Shown piece by piece: positions 22,826-34,816 of a stretch of 64,000 bases of DNA. Below the pieces are notes generated by a model that ran no database searches, was not told the origin of the DNA, and saw only the letters and a list, made by a program, of their open reading frames with translations. The DNA comes from Lepidurus packardi. Taxonomy: Eukaryota > Arthropoda > Branchiopoda > Notostraca > Triopsidae. The position numbers were made by a program, and so were the translations under genes. Numbering within the stretch: the first letter of the stretch is position 1; each line of letters starts with the position of its first letter. Where the stretch lies: NCBI GenBank assembly GCA_023053545.1, contig JAKZAN010000006.1:11849412-11913411 (forward strand). Reading direction: 5' to 3'.

Positions 22826-24337
22826 ATGCAGCCGTGGCGGAGAGCCATAGATCTCACCTTACTCACAGTTCTGGTCCAATCCGTGACGTGGGCTTGGCCC
22901 CTGGAACATGGAAATGAATTACCCGTACATCCCCGAAAAAAGACCGATTCGTCGTCACGAAAGAAACAAGTAGACTTTCTATCCTTTCTTTGTTCGAAAT
23001 TATGAAAAAAAGAAGAACTAAAATATAATGTATTCTTTGCCTGCACCGTCTATTTAGTCACACCTAGATGAAAAGCGTTAAAATTGTCTTAGTTTCATAA
23101 ACTGCTTTGGTCCCAGTCTCATTATCAGGTTAATTAAGTATAGAAATTTATTCGGTACTACAAAACAACTATCCCAAGTTAACTATTGCATATGTCAAAC
23201 TTATACTTTCTGGAATGCATTAAACTTACGTAATTACGTGTACATTAAAGGAGTGTGTGCTTCTGCGAGGATCGTGGTTGCAATCCGTGTGTCCAGTTGC
23301 AAATAAACAAAAATGTGGACGTTTTAAGTCACGTGTATTTTTTGATAAAAAAAAATATCTGTCGTAAATAAATCTAAAATAATTTCATATTGTAAATGAT
23401 TTTGCACAAATGTGTTTAAACTATTAGGTTAGTTACCACTTTGCCTGTAGTAAAAGAGACATCACTCCTGCAGCATATATAGTTTATGTTTACAGTTTTG
23501 TGTGTTTACTTTTAGTTTTCCTTGAATTATTTTTGCCAAGTCAGTAAGATTAAGAATTCTAATTCCATAATTAGTAGCTCCGTTTGCGTTCCGTAAAGTA
23601 ACCTTTTATTGTGATACTGATTTTGTTCCAACGCAGTTGATCCCTTTCGTAGTTTTGTTGTATTCTGAAGTACTTATTCGTGGTTATTAATATTATTTTA
23701 ATGGTTTTATTTCGTAGCTTAATGTAAGTGGGAAAGATGTATCTCCACCTTTAGCGTCGTATTGCTCTCCGGCAATAAACACGAATAGTCCGGATTGCTC
23801 TGCACCAAAGTGCACTGATGACATGGATTGCAACCGTGGAAAAGACGTTTGCTGTCATAACGGTTGTGTTTATACTTGTATGGCACGTTTGTCGCCCCCA
23901 CTAGGTACTTCGCTTGTTTCTTGTTTCTTCCTTGGTTGATTTAAAGTTAAACGTTTTTCTTATTTTAGTGTTGGACTGGGAAGAAGACCTGGATATGGTG
24001 GCGAACGGGGGATTACCTGTCAGCTGGTCAGATCGAGAAGGAGTGGTACGGATTAGAGAAGATACTATATTGGAATCAGGTGTTAAAACGACACATGTGT
24101 TGGGTTCTGTTGGACGGGGAGATTGTGAGTTGACACAGGAAGAATTCGTGCGTGTGGAAGCGTTCCAAAACAACAATACTCACGTTAAGCAATGGTAAAA
24201 TAAAACAACACCGTAAGGTTCATAATTTTAGGTTCTGTTTCAGTTTCTGCGAAAATGGACAAGTACTTTGTCAAGTGGCGAGCCGTACGGGTACTGACAA
24301 TAGTCCAGTATTCAAGTCCCCCATTAAATCAAGCTGA
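22826..24337 (+). CDS. WAP four-disulfide core domain protein 1-like (ps20)
   Basis: Small secreted protein with one WAP domain, like vertebrate WFDC1/ps20. Four exons join in phase: 22826-22969, 23718-23904, 23969-24194 and 24244-24337, giving 216 aa (human 220). Residues 1-23 look like a signal peptide (LTLLTVLVQSVTWAWP). The WAP domain has all eight cysteines, at 64, 75, 80, 86, 93, 94, 98 and 102, ending CCHNGCVYTC; it is followed by PPL-VLDW, which matches the WFDC1 junction PPPVLDW. The C-terminal part carries the spacing CxCxNGxVxC (CFCENGQVLC), typical of von Willebrand factor C-like modules. Whether it inhibits proteases cannot be told from sequence. Confidence 0.88.
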
Positions 24338-25815
24338 GATGATGTTAAGTTGTTCTCGTACGTGCTGCTTATAAAAGTAGACATCTTGTGGACATTCGAC
24401 CAACTTTAAAAAAACATTGTAAACCCTTCAGTAATAATCATATTAATTTCACGTTTGGAAAGAATTTCACGTTTTGAAGAGGGTAAGCATGAAAGCTTCT
24501 GATTGTACAGCAATTGAAGCAAACGAAAAAGTCAGCTGTCAATAATCACTGTCAGAAATCCTTGTATTGAGTTTGTAAGTACATTTTTGTTACGCTTTTT
24601 GTAGGGTTTTGTGCATCATTGGTTAGTCATCAACGTAAATTTTCAGGTGTAGCTTGCATTTCGTTTTTTTTTTACATGTAAACAGGATAATGCGATAAAC
24701 CTACGCTGGAGAATCTTAACGCGGGTTCCCGGGGAACATCACGTCTTGGATTTATCGGGTTGATTTGACAATCGATCAGTATTTCAGTGTAAAACAACTA
24801 ATTCTTCAACGGGTTGGAAGTTTTTATTTTAAATATATGTTAGAAATAGATCTCTAGGGTTCGTTAGCATGGTTACTTTATTAGTTTAGTAAAAATGAGT
24901 TCAAACTGTTAAAATTCCTTGTGTTGGGAAAGTCGACACAACACAAGGGCAAACTAATCGGTGTTGACATACAGTCTATGTGTAAACATTTTTGAAATTT
25001 CTATTCCGCTTTTACAAGGCAAAATTTGGCATGCTGTAGCGCCATAAGGTATTCCAGTACACCGTGGCCACGGAGTACTGGAAAAGGAATTTAAAAATTC
25101 TCGTACCCTATGCAATATAATCAAATTGTATTGTGTCATGCATGGGATGTATTTGTCATAGAAGTGGGTTTGTCTCTGTTAATGTTTTTCTTCCATAATT
25201 TTTTTTTATATAGACTTCCAAGTTTTAAAAATGTTAAAAACTAACCCAGTTCTATAGATTTTCTTATTAAGGTATTTTTTAAAAACATAATTGTGAAATT
25301 ATCTTTCGGTTTCGTTCAATTTTTTGTTTAAAATTTACGAAATTACATTGACAAACGGCATGACATCAGTGCCATCTTTTGACAAAAAATTATCAACTAC
25401 TTGCAGTACACCGTGCCCTTTACCCATAACGTAAAGATATACTAAGTCTTAGGTAACAGTAAGTATTATGGAAAGTATAATTCATCTGTGAATCAAGTCC
25501 GCTGGGAATTATTTGAATTTATCTTAATTGGCGTTTACTATATGCCTTTACCTAAGCCCAAGAAAAGGGAGGTAGCATTGCGATCAGAACGTGTCGATTG
25601 GCGAATCACAGTCTCTATTTAGCGAACTCGTGCTATAAACAAACGCTTCATTTTAGTAGCTCTTTAGAACTTTTCTTCTTCTTCTCTTCAAGGTAAAGAT
25701 ATTCCTTAATATTGTTTTTAAGTTCTGAACATTTTTTAGTTACGTTAGGAAACGAGGGAAGTAAAACCTAGGATTTCAGTTAATAGAAATCAAATTTCTA
25801 GTCAAGAGTCGATCA
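24338..25815. other. Intergenic, no gene seen
   Basis: AT-rich spacer between the WFDC1-like gene and AHSA1. A palindromic stretch near 25,050-25,085 (CCAGTACaccgtggccacgGAGTACTGG) is present. I see no coding exon. Confidence 0.45.
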
Positions 25816-25835
25816 AGAACGTTCTAGAAACTTGC
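25816..25835. promoter_or_regulatory. Heat-shock element upstream of AHSA1
   Basis: AGAAC-GTTCT-AGAAA gives three perfect alternating nGAAn/nTTCn pentamers, the HSF-binding consensus, with a weak fourth (CTTGC). It lies about 180 bp before the AHSA1 ATG. AHSA1 is a heat-inducible Hsp90 co-chaperone in other animals, so site and gene agree. Confidence 0.7.
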
Positions 25836-26008
25836 TCGTTCCTGTGTTGTTCCTATGTTAACCCATACGAAACGCCAAGCGACTTTTTTTTCGGGGGTAG
25901 AGAGCTCGAAATTTTGGCAGTTATTAAATTTCAATACAACGTTCTACCTTTAGTGCGTGTGTTGGTATAGTATAACATCGTGTTTTGTCGGCCACCAGCA
26001 AGTTATCC

Positions 26009-27343
26009 ATGGCCAAATGGGGAGAAGGCGACCCTCGTTGGATTGTGGAAGAAAGACCCGACGCTACTAACGTAAATAATTGGCATTGGTAATGACTTGT
26101 AAATGGGGTGGCTTGTAACTAACTAATACTTTCTCTCTGAACTACAGGACGGAAAAGAATGCGTCAGCATGGTCAAGAGACAAGATCAAGGAACTCTTCG
26201 TTGATATGATCATTGAAGATAAGGTTGGGGACTGCGTTTTTACTGAAATCGAGAAAATGGAAGGGGAAGCTGTAGCCAACAATCGCAAAGCCAAGTTGAT
26301 TTTCTTCTATGAGTGGGTCATTGACATGAAGTTTACGTGTACGAGCCACGACATCCAAGGAACCGTACATATTCCCAACCTCAGCGAAGAACATGACGCT
26401 CAAGAAGTTGATGTAATTCTTTACTTCGCTTAATTCAAAATTTCTTCTATTCTTATAAAAACATTAAACTTTTGTTTCATTATTTTTTGTTCAGGTTGAT
26501 ATTGCTACTACGAAAGGGAGTGGCCCAGAGGCGGACGCCGTTAAAGAAATGCTACGCACCAAAGGAACAAAGTTGATCCGTGACAAACTTGCGTTGTACA
26601 TTAAAAGTCTGAAGGAAGAGTATTCACAAGGCTTAATCCTTCCCACAAAAGACCAACTAAGTGGCACGAAATCAACTCCAGTGATAAATGCCCCTACAAC
26701 GGCAAAATCTAATGAAGCCAATATGGAAAATATGCAACGACTCGCATTAGGAACCAAAGTGGACGTCAAAACGCTGGACTTAACCGAGTCCTTTAAATGT
26801 GAAGCTTTTGAGCTATACAATGCTCTGACTATCACTGAGGTAAGTTCTTAAAGTCAAAACGACTTACTGGAATTCCTGTGTATTTCTCCCCTTTTTAATA
26901 GATGGTTCAAGCCTTTACTAGAAGTAACGTAAAACTGGATGCCACTAAAGGAGGCAAGTTCTCTCTATTTGATGGCAGTGTCACTGGCGAATTTACAGAA
27001 TTAGTGAGCTTCTTTCGTCGTGTAATAAGAAAAAGTATTGCTTAAAAAATTCTCCCTTAGGTCCCGAATAAGAAAATTGCCCAAAAGTGGCGTTTCAAGT
27101 CTTGGCCAGATGGACATTATTCATTAGTTACAATGGAGTTTAAAGAAAAGGGAGATTGTACCGAATTACACTTGAAGCAAACCGGAGTCCCGACAAAGTA
27201 ATTCAAAACTATGTTTTACAATTACTTCAGTTTATATAAAAAATGAATTTATTAGTGATTTGGAACGTACGAGAGCAGGCTGGGAACGGTATTATTGGGA
27301 TGGACTGAAGAAAACCTTCGGGTTTGGCTCATTTCTCATGTGA
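26009..27343 (+). CDS. AHSA1: Activator of Hsp90 ATPase (Aha1)
   Basis: Cytosolic co-chaperone that binds the Hsp90 middle and N domains and stimulates its ATPase. Six exons join in phase: 26009-26088, 26148-26412, 26495-26839, 26902-27003, 27061-27197 and 27256-27343, giving 338 aa, the same as human AHSA1. The NxNNWHW motif that tunes Hsp90 nucleotide handling is intact (NVNNWHW, residues 21-27). The Aha1 N domain spans about 30-165 and ends near the LILPT linker; the START-like AHSA1 domain spans about 205-335, with FDGSVTGEFTEL, KWRFKSWPDGHYS and the ending GWERYYW. A heat-shock element lies upstream and AATAAA signals follow at 27445-27450 and about 27,648. Confidence 0.97.
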
Positions 27344-27444
27344 AAACAATTACGCACGCCCTATGGCTGGAGTAATATCCCTCCTAGATTCATCGAGCAG
27401 TCCTTCACCTCCTCTCCACTTTGCTTAATAATCTTGCGACGAAT

Positions 27445-27450
27445 AATAAA
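27445..27450 (+). terminator. Poly(A) signal AATAAA of AHSA1
   Basis: AATAAA about 100 nt after the AHSA1 stop. A second one on the same strand lies near 27,648 and could give a longer 3' UTR. Confidence 0.6.
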
Positions 27451-27743
27451 GGCTTTGAGTGTGACCAAATCGTTTCTAATCTTCGCAGTTATTTTTAACT
27501 TTCAAATATCGGGCATTTTAGGCTCTTGTATACCTTAGCTCGGTATTAGCGGTAAGCATGGGGAATTTCGGAACAACTTTTTAGGAAAACCAGTACATCT
27601 CATGAAAAAAATCCCTTAAATTTTGTTATATTCGTTTGACATGACTGTTAATAAAGCTTTGGAGTATTGTATGCGTACATGGTCTTCATATTGATTTCAT
27701 CCTTTCATAGAAAGAAAACTGGTTTGTCGGTATATGACTAGTC

Positions 27744-27749
27744 TTTATT
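27744..27749 (-). terminator. Poly(A) signal AATAAA of TECPR2 (reverse strand)
   Basis: TTTATT on the + strand, 67 nt beyond the TECPR2 stop. The two convergent genes thus end within about 300 bp of each other. Confidence 0.6.
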
Positions 27750-27815
27750 TTGAAAAAAAAATTAGCTGGCAAGACATAGAAACCTGACGAAGCAACATAT
27801 TTACGCCAAGGCACA

Positions 27816-28917
27816 TTAGACAAATTCCCATTCGGCTTCGACTTCTAAAGATCCCGGACTATTTCTTTTGTCTGCTCCGTGCGTGAAAGCTAAGGAAGCT
27901 AATTCCTGGCGGTGCAAAATGCCATCACGTAATCCCCACAAATCATCGCTGATTGAAACTATAAACACACGAGATGTAAGCCCTTCTTATCTCTTAAACA
28001 ACACTTCCACCTCCAAACAGACAGAAAGTGCGTCAAAACAAATTATCACCTGAAATGGTCGACATTTCACCCGGTACTTTCCTCCACTCGTCACCCACAA
28101 AGTTGGTGGATGTAATACCATATCGTCTGTAGATCTCACCGTTCGTTGAGAGCACCCATGCCGCAGAATCACTACAACAAAACTCGTAAGCAGACACCCT
28201 TAGCTTTTTAAGGTCCTTCTACAATTTACCTGAGAGCTAATTGAACTCCTTGGATACTCGGCACAAGGACCCAACTCGTACCAATAGGAAGTTCAGGATA
28301 GATCCCTTCTCTGACGTAGACTCGGCCTGTTTTATCCAACGCCCAGACCATATGAGGGCACGCCCCCACGTAGACTTGACTAAACGATACGGTCTGTTGC
28401 TGCTGATCTTCCACACGAACCCACGCAGGTGCCAAATTAGGCATCGGAGGAGGGTCCAAGGTTCCTAAACGCAGCCAGCAATGGCCTCTATTATCACACG
28501 CCCATGCTACGTCAGACCCTAATGACACGCAAGTCCACTGAATCCCACTTCCTAAGGGTACAAAATCGCTTTTAAGAAATCTGATATTAATAGTTTATAA
28601 GTAGTCAAAAAAGTTCGAAAAATACATCTATTTTTTTCGGTAAACAGACCGAAAAAAGGTCGGAAAAAAATCAAAAAAGTTCAAAAATAGTTGAAAAAAG
28701 ACCGACAAAATATTGAAAAAAATCATAAAATAGTTAAAAACTTTCGAAAAAAAAATACTCAAAAAAGTTCGAAAAATTACCCCAAAACAGTTTAAAAAAA
28801 TAAATAAAAACGGTTAAAAAACAAATAAAAATAGGTGAAAGAATACCGAAAAATGTTGAAAAAAGTTCTAAAGATGTCCGGAAAATATTTTAAAAAAAGC
28901 TGGAGAAATTACTGAAG

Positions 28918-28959
<42 letters not shown>

Positions 28960-31900
28960 CCGAAAAATATCTGAAAAAGTTCTTAAAAGGTTTACCTATT
29001 TGGATATTCGTGAGCTGGACCCAGGTTTCCCCAGCTAGGTCGTCTCGTGAGATTCCAGATCGAATATAAATGGACCCCGAGTGCGTTACAATCCAACACA
29101 CTTCTGGTCCAGTTGCCAAGCATCTTACTTTTTCTTTACACGGCAATTCTATTTCCTAGACGCACAACAAAAATTAAAACTAAATAATCAATTTGATATC
29201 AACATTTCCTTGATTTATCTAACAACAAAATGAGTTTCATCAAGTAGGCCCAGATCAATCCACTGTGAAGGATTCCTAAGTTTTGAGTCAAAGCTTAATG
29301 AACTATAAGCTTACTTTGAGATCATAGCCAGGTACCCATACAAATAACTCGCTTTGGTAGTTTAAGAGCCACAAAACGCCCAACTGCTTGTACATGGCTC
29401 CCGCATGGATGAATCGCCAACCCGTTGAAATTTCCGCCGTGGAAAACGGCCCTGGCAGAGTCGAATACATGGACGCTGGATAAGGGCTCAACGACAAAAC
29501 CGTCGCTAAACTCGTATTCCAAGAGCTGTTGATCGACGGGGAGCTCGGTATCGCAGGCACTGGGAACTGTTCCCCCTCGCTCGCCTTATCCCTCCAATGC
29601 CAGGCTTCCCAGCGAAACCCCGTTAGCACGTCTCGAGATTTCCAAATCACAGTCGAATTCGCTTCGCAGAACCACAAAAGATCCTCTGCGAACAGCAAAA
29701 CGGGTCCGCTTTTGTTCGAAAACGGATTGAGCCGGTTTTTCAAAGTCGAAACCAATTTCGACGTCATGATTTGCAACTTGGCGGTCTGCTGCTCCTCCGG
29801 CCTAATCACCACTTGCCACCAACATCGATCGCGTCCTTCGGGATACTGCTTGGAAATCCCGCTCGTCCAGTAGACGCGATTCTCCGAGTCGACCCCCAAA
29901 GCAACGCCTTTGGATGTCAAGACAATGGAACCAAAATCAGGCGTCACATTCTTGCTAATTTTAACCAAAGTCTCGCTCGGATTTCGATTCAAGTTCGGAG
30001 ATTCAGCCAAAAAGTCGAGTTCGTGCCATGAAAAGCCTCCGGGTGTTGCAGGCGTAATTCCTAAGCGATAAAAGATCTTCCCGCACTGCGCCAATCCCCA
30101 AACGCTCCCTTCCCAGATTGTAATTTGAACTAGTTTCAAGTCATTCGGCAATTCGACCGTTTTTTGGCCGATGGGATGATGCTGACTTAACTGATTCCGA
30201 ACAACAATAACGTCCTCTTTGACCACCCAAACCGAATCGTCGTTCACAGCGACGGATATCACGTTTTTCTCTAGGGCAAGCCACTCATTGACGCCTAATC
30301 CAATATCGTGCGTCGCTTTATAAACGATATTTTTGTGAATAATGACTACTAACTTGCCCGAGGGCGAAATCGCGATAAACTGAGCCACTAAGTCTATTTT
30401 TTTCCATTTAAAATAGCAACTGTGTTGAATTGGCGCTGTTAAGACTTGAGAAGATGTGTCGGTGCAGTACACGAAATGGTTTTTCACTGCGATGGAAGTT
30501 ATGTGATTACAGGGGGGTCCATTCATCTGGATCCAAGAACCGGATGTAGGTTCCTGATCTGCCACAAAATGCTGCTCTTTTAGGTTCATAATCACTTCAT
30601 TTTCCGCCATTGTTTCCTGTTTGTTCAATTTTTCGTTTGAATTTCCCGCGTCGAATTTCTCGTGTGAATTTCCCGCGTCTAAATATTCGCTTGAATGTTC
30701 CGCATCTGAAGTTCCGTTTGACTTTCCTGTATCTAGGTTTTGGCTGTTTAAACCCTCATGGGTGTTGTTGTTTTCCGGTTTCCTACGCAAATAAGGCGTA
30801 TAAAAATCCTCACAATGTGAGATTTGCGTTTCTAGCTGAAACTTCGGTTTCTCGACTTCAGCGACTTCTGGTAAAATTTCTTCGTTCAACAAAACTGGTC
30901 CGGTTTCTTCGGATTCTCTCTCATCCACCTTTTCCGGAAGGGGAGGAGAGTCCGGAACCAAATATTCCGCCAAATTGAGGATCTCGTCCAGCATTTTTTC
31001 CTTGCGATAGAGTTCTTCATGGTCGAAATCTCTGACAATTTTCGGTGCGAACGTATCGGGGATTTCTAATCCTTGCCCCGAGTCTGGCGAGAACTGCGTC
31101 AAGGTTATCTGTCGCGGAATTTCGACGACTTTGGGAGGATTTCGGTCAGACAAGACGCTAATGTCACTTTCTTCTGATGAAATACTGATGTCGTCCGCAA
31201 AGAATCTCTTTTTGGGTTGTTTCTTACGCGGAATCTGGGCAAATAAGGGGGCTTCGTACTGCAAGTTGCTAATCCGGTCGAACGTCTCCCTTCTTTGCAT
31301 CGTTTTCATCAAACTCGTTCGGCGATGGGCTTCGTACAGGGATTGGGACATTGAATCAGGAGAAGTGGACGGAGAAGCGTAATTGGGGGAACACAAACTG
31401 GGTCCGACGGATTGAGTCATAAGGTTAGGCTCTTGATTTCGCATTCTATTGGCTTCGGCTTTAAGTAAAGGAGTCACAACCGAACCGATAGCGTCCAGGA
31501 TGAAAGGACCTTCGTTCAAGCCTGGGATTTTAACTTTACTGTTGACTTCCTTCAGGGCAGACGAACCTGCTTCGGTTATCTTGGAGAGCGTTTGCCAAGC
31601 TTCGTCCCAGACTTTGTTGGGGAGCAAGGGGGGCAAAGGAATTTTCGGCGATTTGGTTTCCATTGTGGAATGTAAGGTCAAGGGAATTAGATGGCATTCG
31701 AAGTCTGGGGTCGTGACAGCAAAGATCTGGCCATTTCCCGTTAAAATAAAGACCGTGTCATCACTCAAGGCGATACGACGAATTCCGGAAGGATCGGCGT
31801 GGAAAACCAGTACAATTTTTAGCTCCCATGGCTGCAGGATAAACAGGGAAGAGGATGAATAGGTATAAAGGTAAGGCTCCAGGAAGTACAACGGACCAAA

Positions 31901-33014
31901 CTGGAGGTTGAGTTTGGCAGAAGAACCCGATACTAAATACCGAACAGGATACGGCTGCTGGAACGCTTCCTGTTAAGAAAAAAAAAAGGCTCAAGCTTTA
32001 TCGAATATCATTTATATGTTAAGATTCTTATTTTTTTATTGTATTTCCATGATGCGTAGGACTTTGCCTATTGCTATCAAAGTTCTTCTTTGAAGATTTA
32101 GGGTTTTTTAATTTTTCTATTGAATTACTGAACCTTGTAGAGCAGTGTATTTTGCACTTTTCCGCAGGTGTCTGCAATCCATAAACGTAACCCTGGCCGA
32201 CTTGTAAGAAGCATAGTGTCTGGTTGGCCTCCACTGTTATTAGAGACCACAAAGTACGCCCCAAACGGACCCAAGCTGAAGATTTTCGTTTATAGTAATT
32301 AAATATCTTTTGAAATAAAATAAGGCGAGTATTACAGCTTCCTTTCTTGCACGCCTACTTGCGTCACAGCGGTCGACTCCAAGCCATGAAGAAGAACGAC
32401 TCGTTTCACAGTTGCTATTAGGACGTGATTACTATAGGAGCTTATTTGAAATATCTCGTGGTCTTCCTCTATTAACAGCCTGGAATGCTTGACTTCCTGT
32501 AGCAAATGAAAGACATTGGTTTGACTGCGTAAGAGGGTTTACGAAGCGTACGAGAGTATCTGTAACGGTAGAAGCAAAGAGCATGCCTTTGCAGTTGCCA
32601 CTAAGTAGAACGAGTTTTTCGTCGCTGATGAGCCAATGAAGTGCAGTAAACGCATGTTCTTGGGGAATGGAAGCCTGTAAAAAAAAAGAAAAATACAAGA
32701 AAGATAAGTCACATTTCATAGAAGTTTGCATGGGACATATTATTATTCTGTAACAAGCTTACCTTGGAGACAAATGAGTCTTGAAAATCATAGCAAATGA
32801 TTTTGAGTTCGCCTGCCGAACTTCCTATGGCTATGATTTTGGAAGTTTTCCAATTTGTTATGGCCAGACATTGAATAGAGCCAGTGAAGCAAAGACCTGT
32901 ATTTTTTTTGGTCAGCTTCTTGCCTTCTAGAAGAGAGTAAACATCGCCTTTCTGAGTCCCAACCACCAGCAACCGATTTGCACTTTCTACGGCTGTTACC
33001 CGGTCGCCATTCAT
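27816..33014 (-). CDS. TECPR2: Tectonin beta-propeller repeat-containing protein 2
   Basis: Autophagy and ER-exit scaffold that binds ATG8/LC3 proteins. Nine exons join in phase: 33014-32763, 32674-32543, 32496-32336, 32275-32134, 31969-29315, 29155-28996, 28551-28230, 28171-28050 and 27958-27816, giving about 1362 aa (human 1411). The N-terminal part is a WD40-like propeller (about 1-330); LTSRPGLRLWIAD matches the human SRPGLRLWKAD. A disordered acidic middle (about 330-640) is followed by tectonin repeats up to about 1330, with units such as HSGSIYIRSGIS and KTGRVYVREGI. The last residues are EAEWEFV; WEFV is a W-x-x-V LC3-interacting motif at the place where human TECPR2 ends WEVI. The human protein has about 40 more residues at its start, so a short upstream exon may be missing. 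Confidence 0.94.
28580..28990. repeat. Purine-rich A-tract minisatellite in a TECPR2 intron
   Basis: Irregular units of the type gaaaaaagttc / accgaaaaat fill this intron, ending in an uninterrupted run of about 37 A (28921-28957). On the transcribed (reverse) strand it is a T-rich tract far upstream of the 3' splice site at 28551/28552. Confidence 0.8.
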
Positions 33015-33202
33015 CTTCACAACAAGCTAAACCTAAGCCATTCGTTCTACTACTTATACTTGGGCTTCTTTACTTACTAAACACATTTCCGAGCCCTGCT
33101 TTACATATATTACATCACAAAAATCAACGAAATTGTCACGTTTCCTTCTGTACTAACCACATCAATGAATCACTCCTCTATTAATCAATAGCGAGTACTA
33201 GC

Positions 33203-33210
33203 TATCGATA
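33203..33210. promoter_or_regulatory. DRE-like motif TATCGATA upstream of TECPR2
   Basis: Perfect palindromic TATCGATA, the DREF-binding site typical of insect housekeeping promoters, about 190 bp before the TECPR2 ATG. A single 8-mer can occur by chance. Confidence 0.4.
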
Positions 33211-33421
33211 TTTGACAAATTATCAACCTATACTCAAATTCCGTAGGGTATTTCTTGGGAAACTAAACACTTTTAGTTTTAACAAAGAAGTAGAGCACTA
33301 GACCCTAGAGGAACTTTTACAAAAGGAAAGGAATATTCAGCTATGATAATTACTGACTGATATATTTCTATGCTTGTATGGGAATTAAGCACCACGGCAA
33401 AAGCGGCGAAAATCCGTAGGA

Positions 33422-33863
33422 CCGAAGAGCTAACACCTTTACCTTTGAGTGCATCCAAAATCGATCTCGGGAATCCATATCATATCACTATTTTGAATGC
33501 TTAAAGGAGTTATGTACTTAGTTTGGTTAGTTTAAGGACTCCATCATAAAATAGCAACTTCTTCGCATCATCGTCATAGTTTGCCGTCCTGGCGGGCCGA
33601 GACCGCCGCCTGAGAGCGTTTAGGAAGTTTCGGTTCGGCTTTGCAACCCAGAGTCCATTCCCTGGCAATGGGACCGCCAAAGTCGTTGGGAAGATACGAG
33701 TGCCTCGTTGCTGCGCAAAGCGGAACCCGCAAGTCACGGCGCGAAGGAATATTTTTTTTTATTAATCGTGTAAATGAACCAAAGCACTTACATATTTTTT
33801 TAGCATTCAAAGGAGAGACAATGGTACCATTTCCGGGATCGATTTTCGGCGCTAGCTCTTCGG
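33422..33863. mobile_element. Inverted-repeat element, unclassified
   Basis: The left end CCGAAGAGCTAACACC is mirrored by GGCGCTAGCTCTTCGG on the right. A second inner inverted pair, AAAATCGATCTCGGGAAT and ATTTCCGGGATCGATTTT, sits about 20-35 bp inside. The 442 bp have no convincing ORF and I could not define a target duplication. Confidence 0.55.
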
Positions 33864-33989
33864 CAAGGAAAATTTGAAGGAAAGGGGCGTGGCTTATTGC
33901 GCTAAATAATTATTTACTCAGTCTCATTCTGAGAATGGGACTCTCTATGCTGTAAGCTTTACGGTTTAGGAGAAAAGCCAGTTAAATTT

Positions 33990-34655
33990 TTTTTTTTTTT
34001 TTTCCTTTTTTACCGGCGTAGGCTCGCGCCTATTGCCGTTCACTATATTTCAAGCATACGATTTTTACATGCATTGTCAATAATCCCAGCACAAGGGTCA
34101 CATATCGGGTAGTCATCAAGATACTACCCTGTCAGGGGGGGGGTGTACAGGAAAAGGGAACAGGGGGTAAGGAGGGAAGGGAAACAAAACATTGCTCTTT
34201 GATTGTGTCAATCGCATACTTTCACTGCATGCCTGAAGAAGGTGACGATGGCGGGAAAGACCTTCTCTCTCGATAGCATTTCTCTGGCGTTGAAGTGGAT
34301 TTTTGATCTGCTAAGTTCGCGAAGGAGGATAGCTCTTTCCTTATTTAGTTTACGACAGTGGAAGAGGAGGTGAGAGAGGTCTTGTCTATCTTGGTCGTGG
34401 CATGTACACAGGTCAGAATCAGTTCTCTTAGTACGTTTAAGGTAGGTCTTGGTGGGGAAATGCGTAGTTCGTAGTTGGATGATTTTTGAAATTGTGCTTC
34501 GAGGGAGGTTCGTGTACGTGATACCTCGATTTCCAGGATTTGTTAGCAAATCATGAAGTGGACTCTTACACGTACCCCATCGGGTTGACCACTGATCCAT
34601 AACTGAGCGTTCGATGCCTATCACAGCCACTTTTAGTGATTCAGGCGGAGACCTG
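33990..34655 (-). mobile_element. 5'-truncated non-LTR retrotransposon (LINE) 3' end with target duplication
   Basis: The reverse strand encodes a C-terminal LINE ORF2 piece (34630-34208, about 140 aa) ending in a Cys/His knuckle, CTCHDQDRQDLSHLLFHC, as found after the RNase H region in I/Jockey/R1-like clades. A poly(A) tail (T-run at about 33,990-34,003 on the + strand) closes the element. The direct repeat GTTAAATTT at 33981-33989 and 34656-34664 is a 9-bp target duplication. About 670 bp are left, so the insertion was strongly 5'-truncated. Confidence 0.85.
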
Positions 34656-34816
34656 GTTAAATTTATTGCCCAATACTTTTCTTATGGTCTGGTCTCGCGA
34701 TTTGAAGTTTCACAGCGTAGCCGTGGTGGGTAATCCCAGTACATATTTGCGCCTGTAACTATAGATATACCCTTCTGGATTACAATAAGTTACTTACAGG
34801 TCGAGTAGTCAACTTA

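Noticed and set aside
27816-33014. TECPR1 instead of TECPR2
   Set aside because: There is an N-terminal WD40-like region, no dysferlin domains, and the C-terminus ends in a W-x-x-V motif. These are TECPR2 features.
34208-34630. Host gene encoding a Cys/His-knuckle protein
   Set aside because: The knuckle, A-tail and target duplication show that it is the end of a LINE ORF2.
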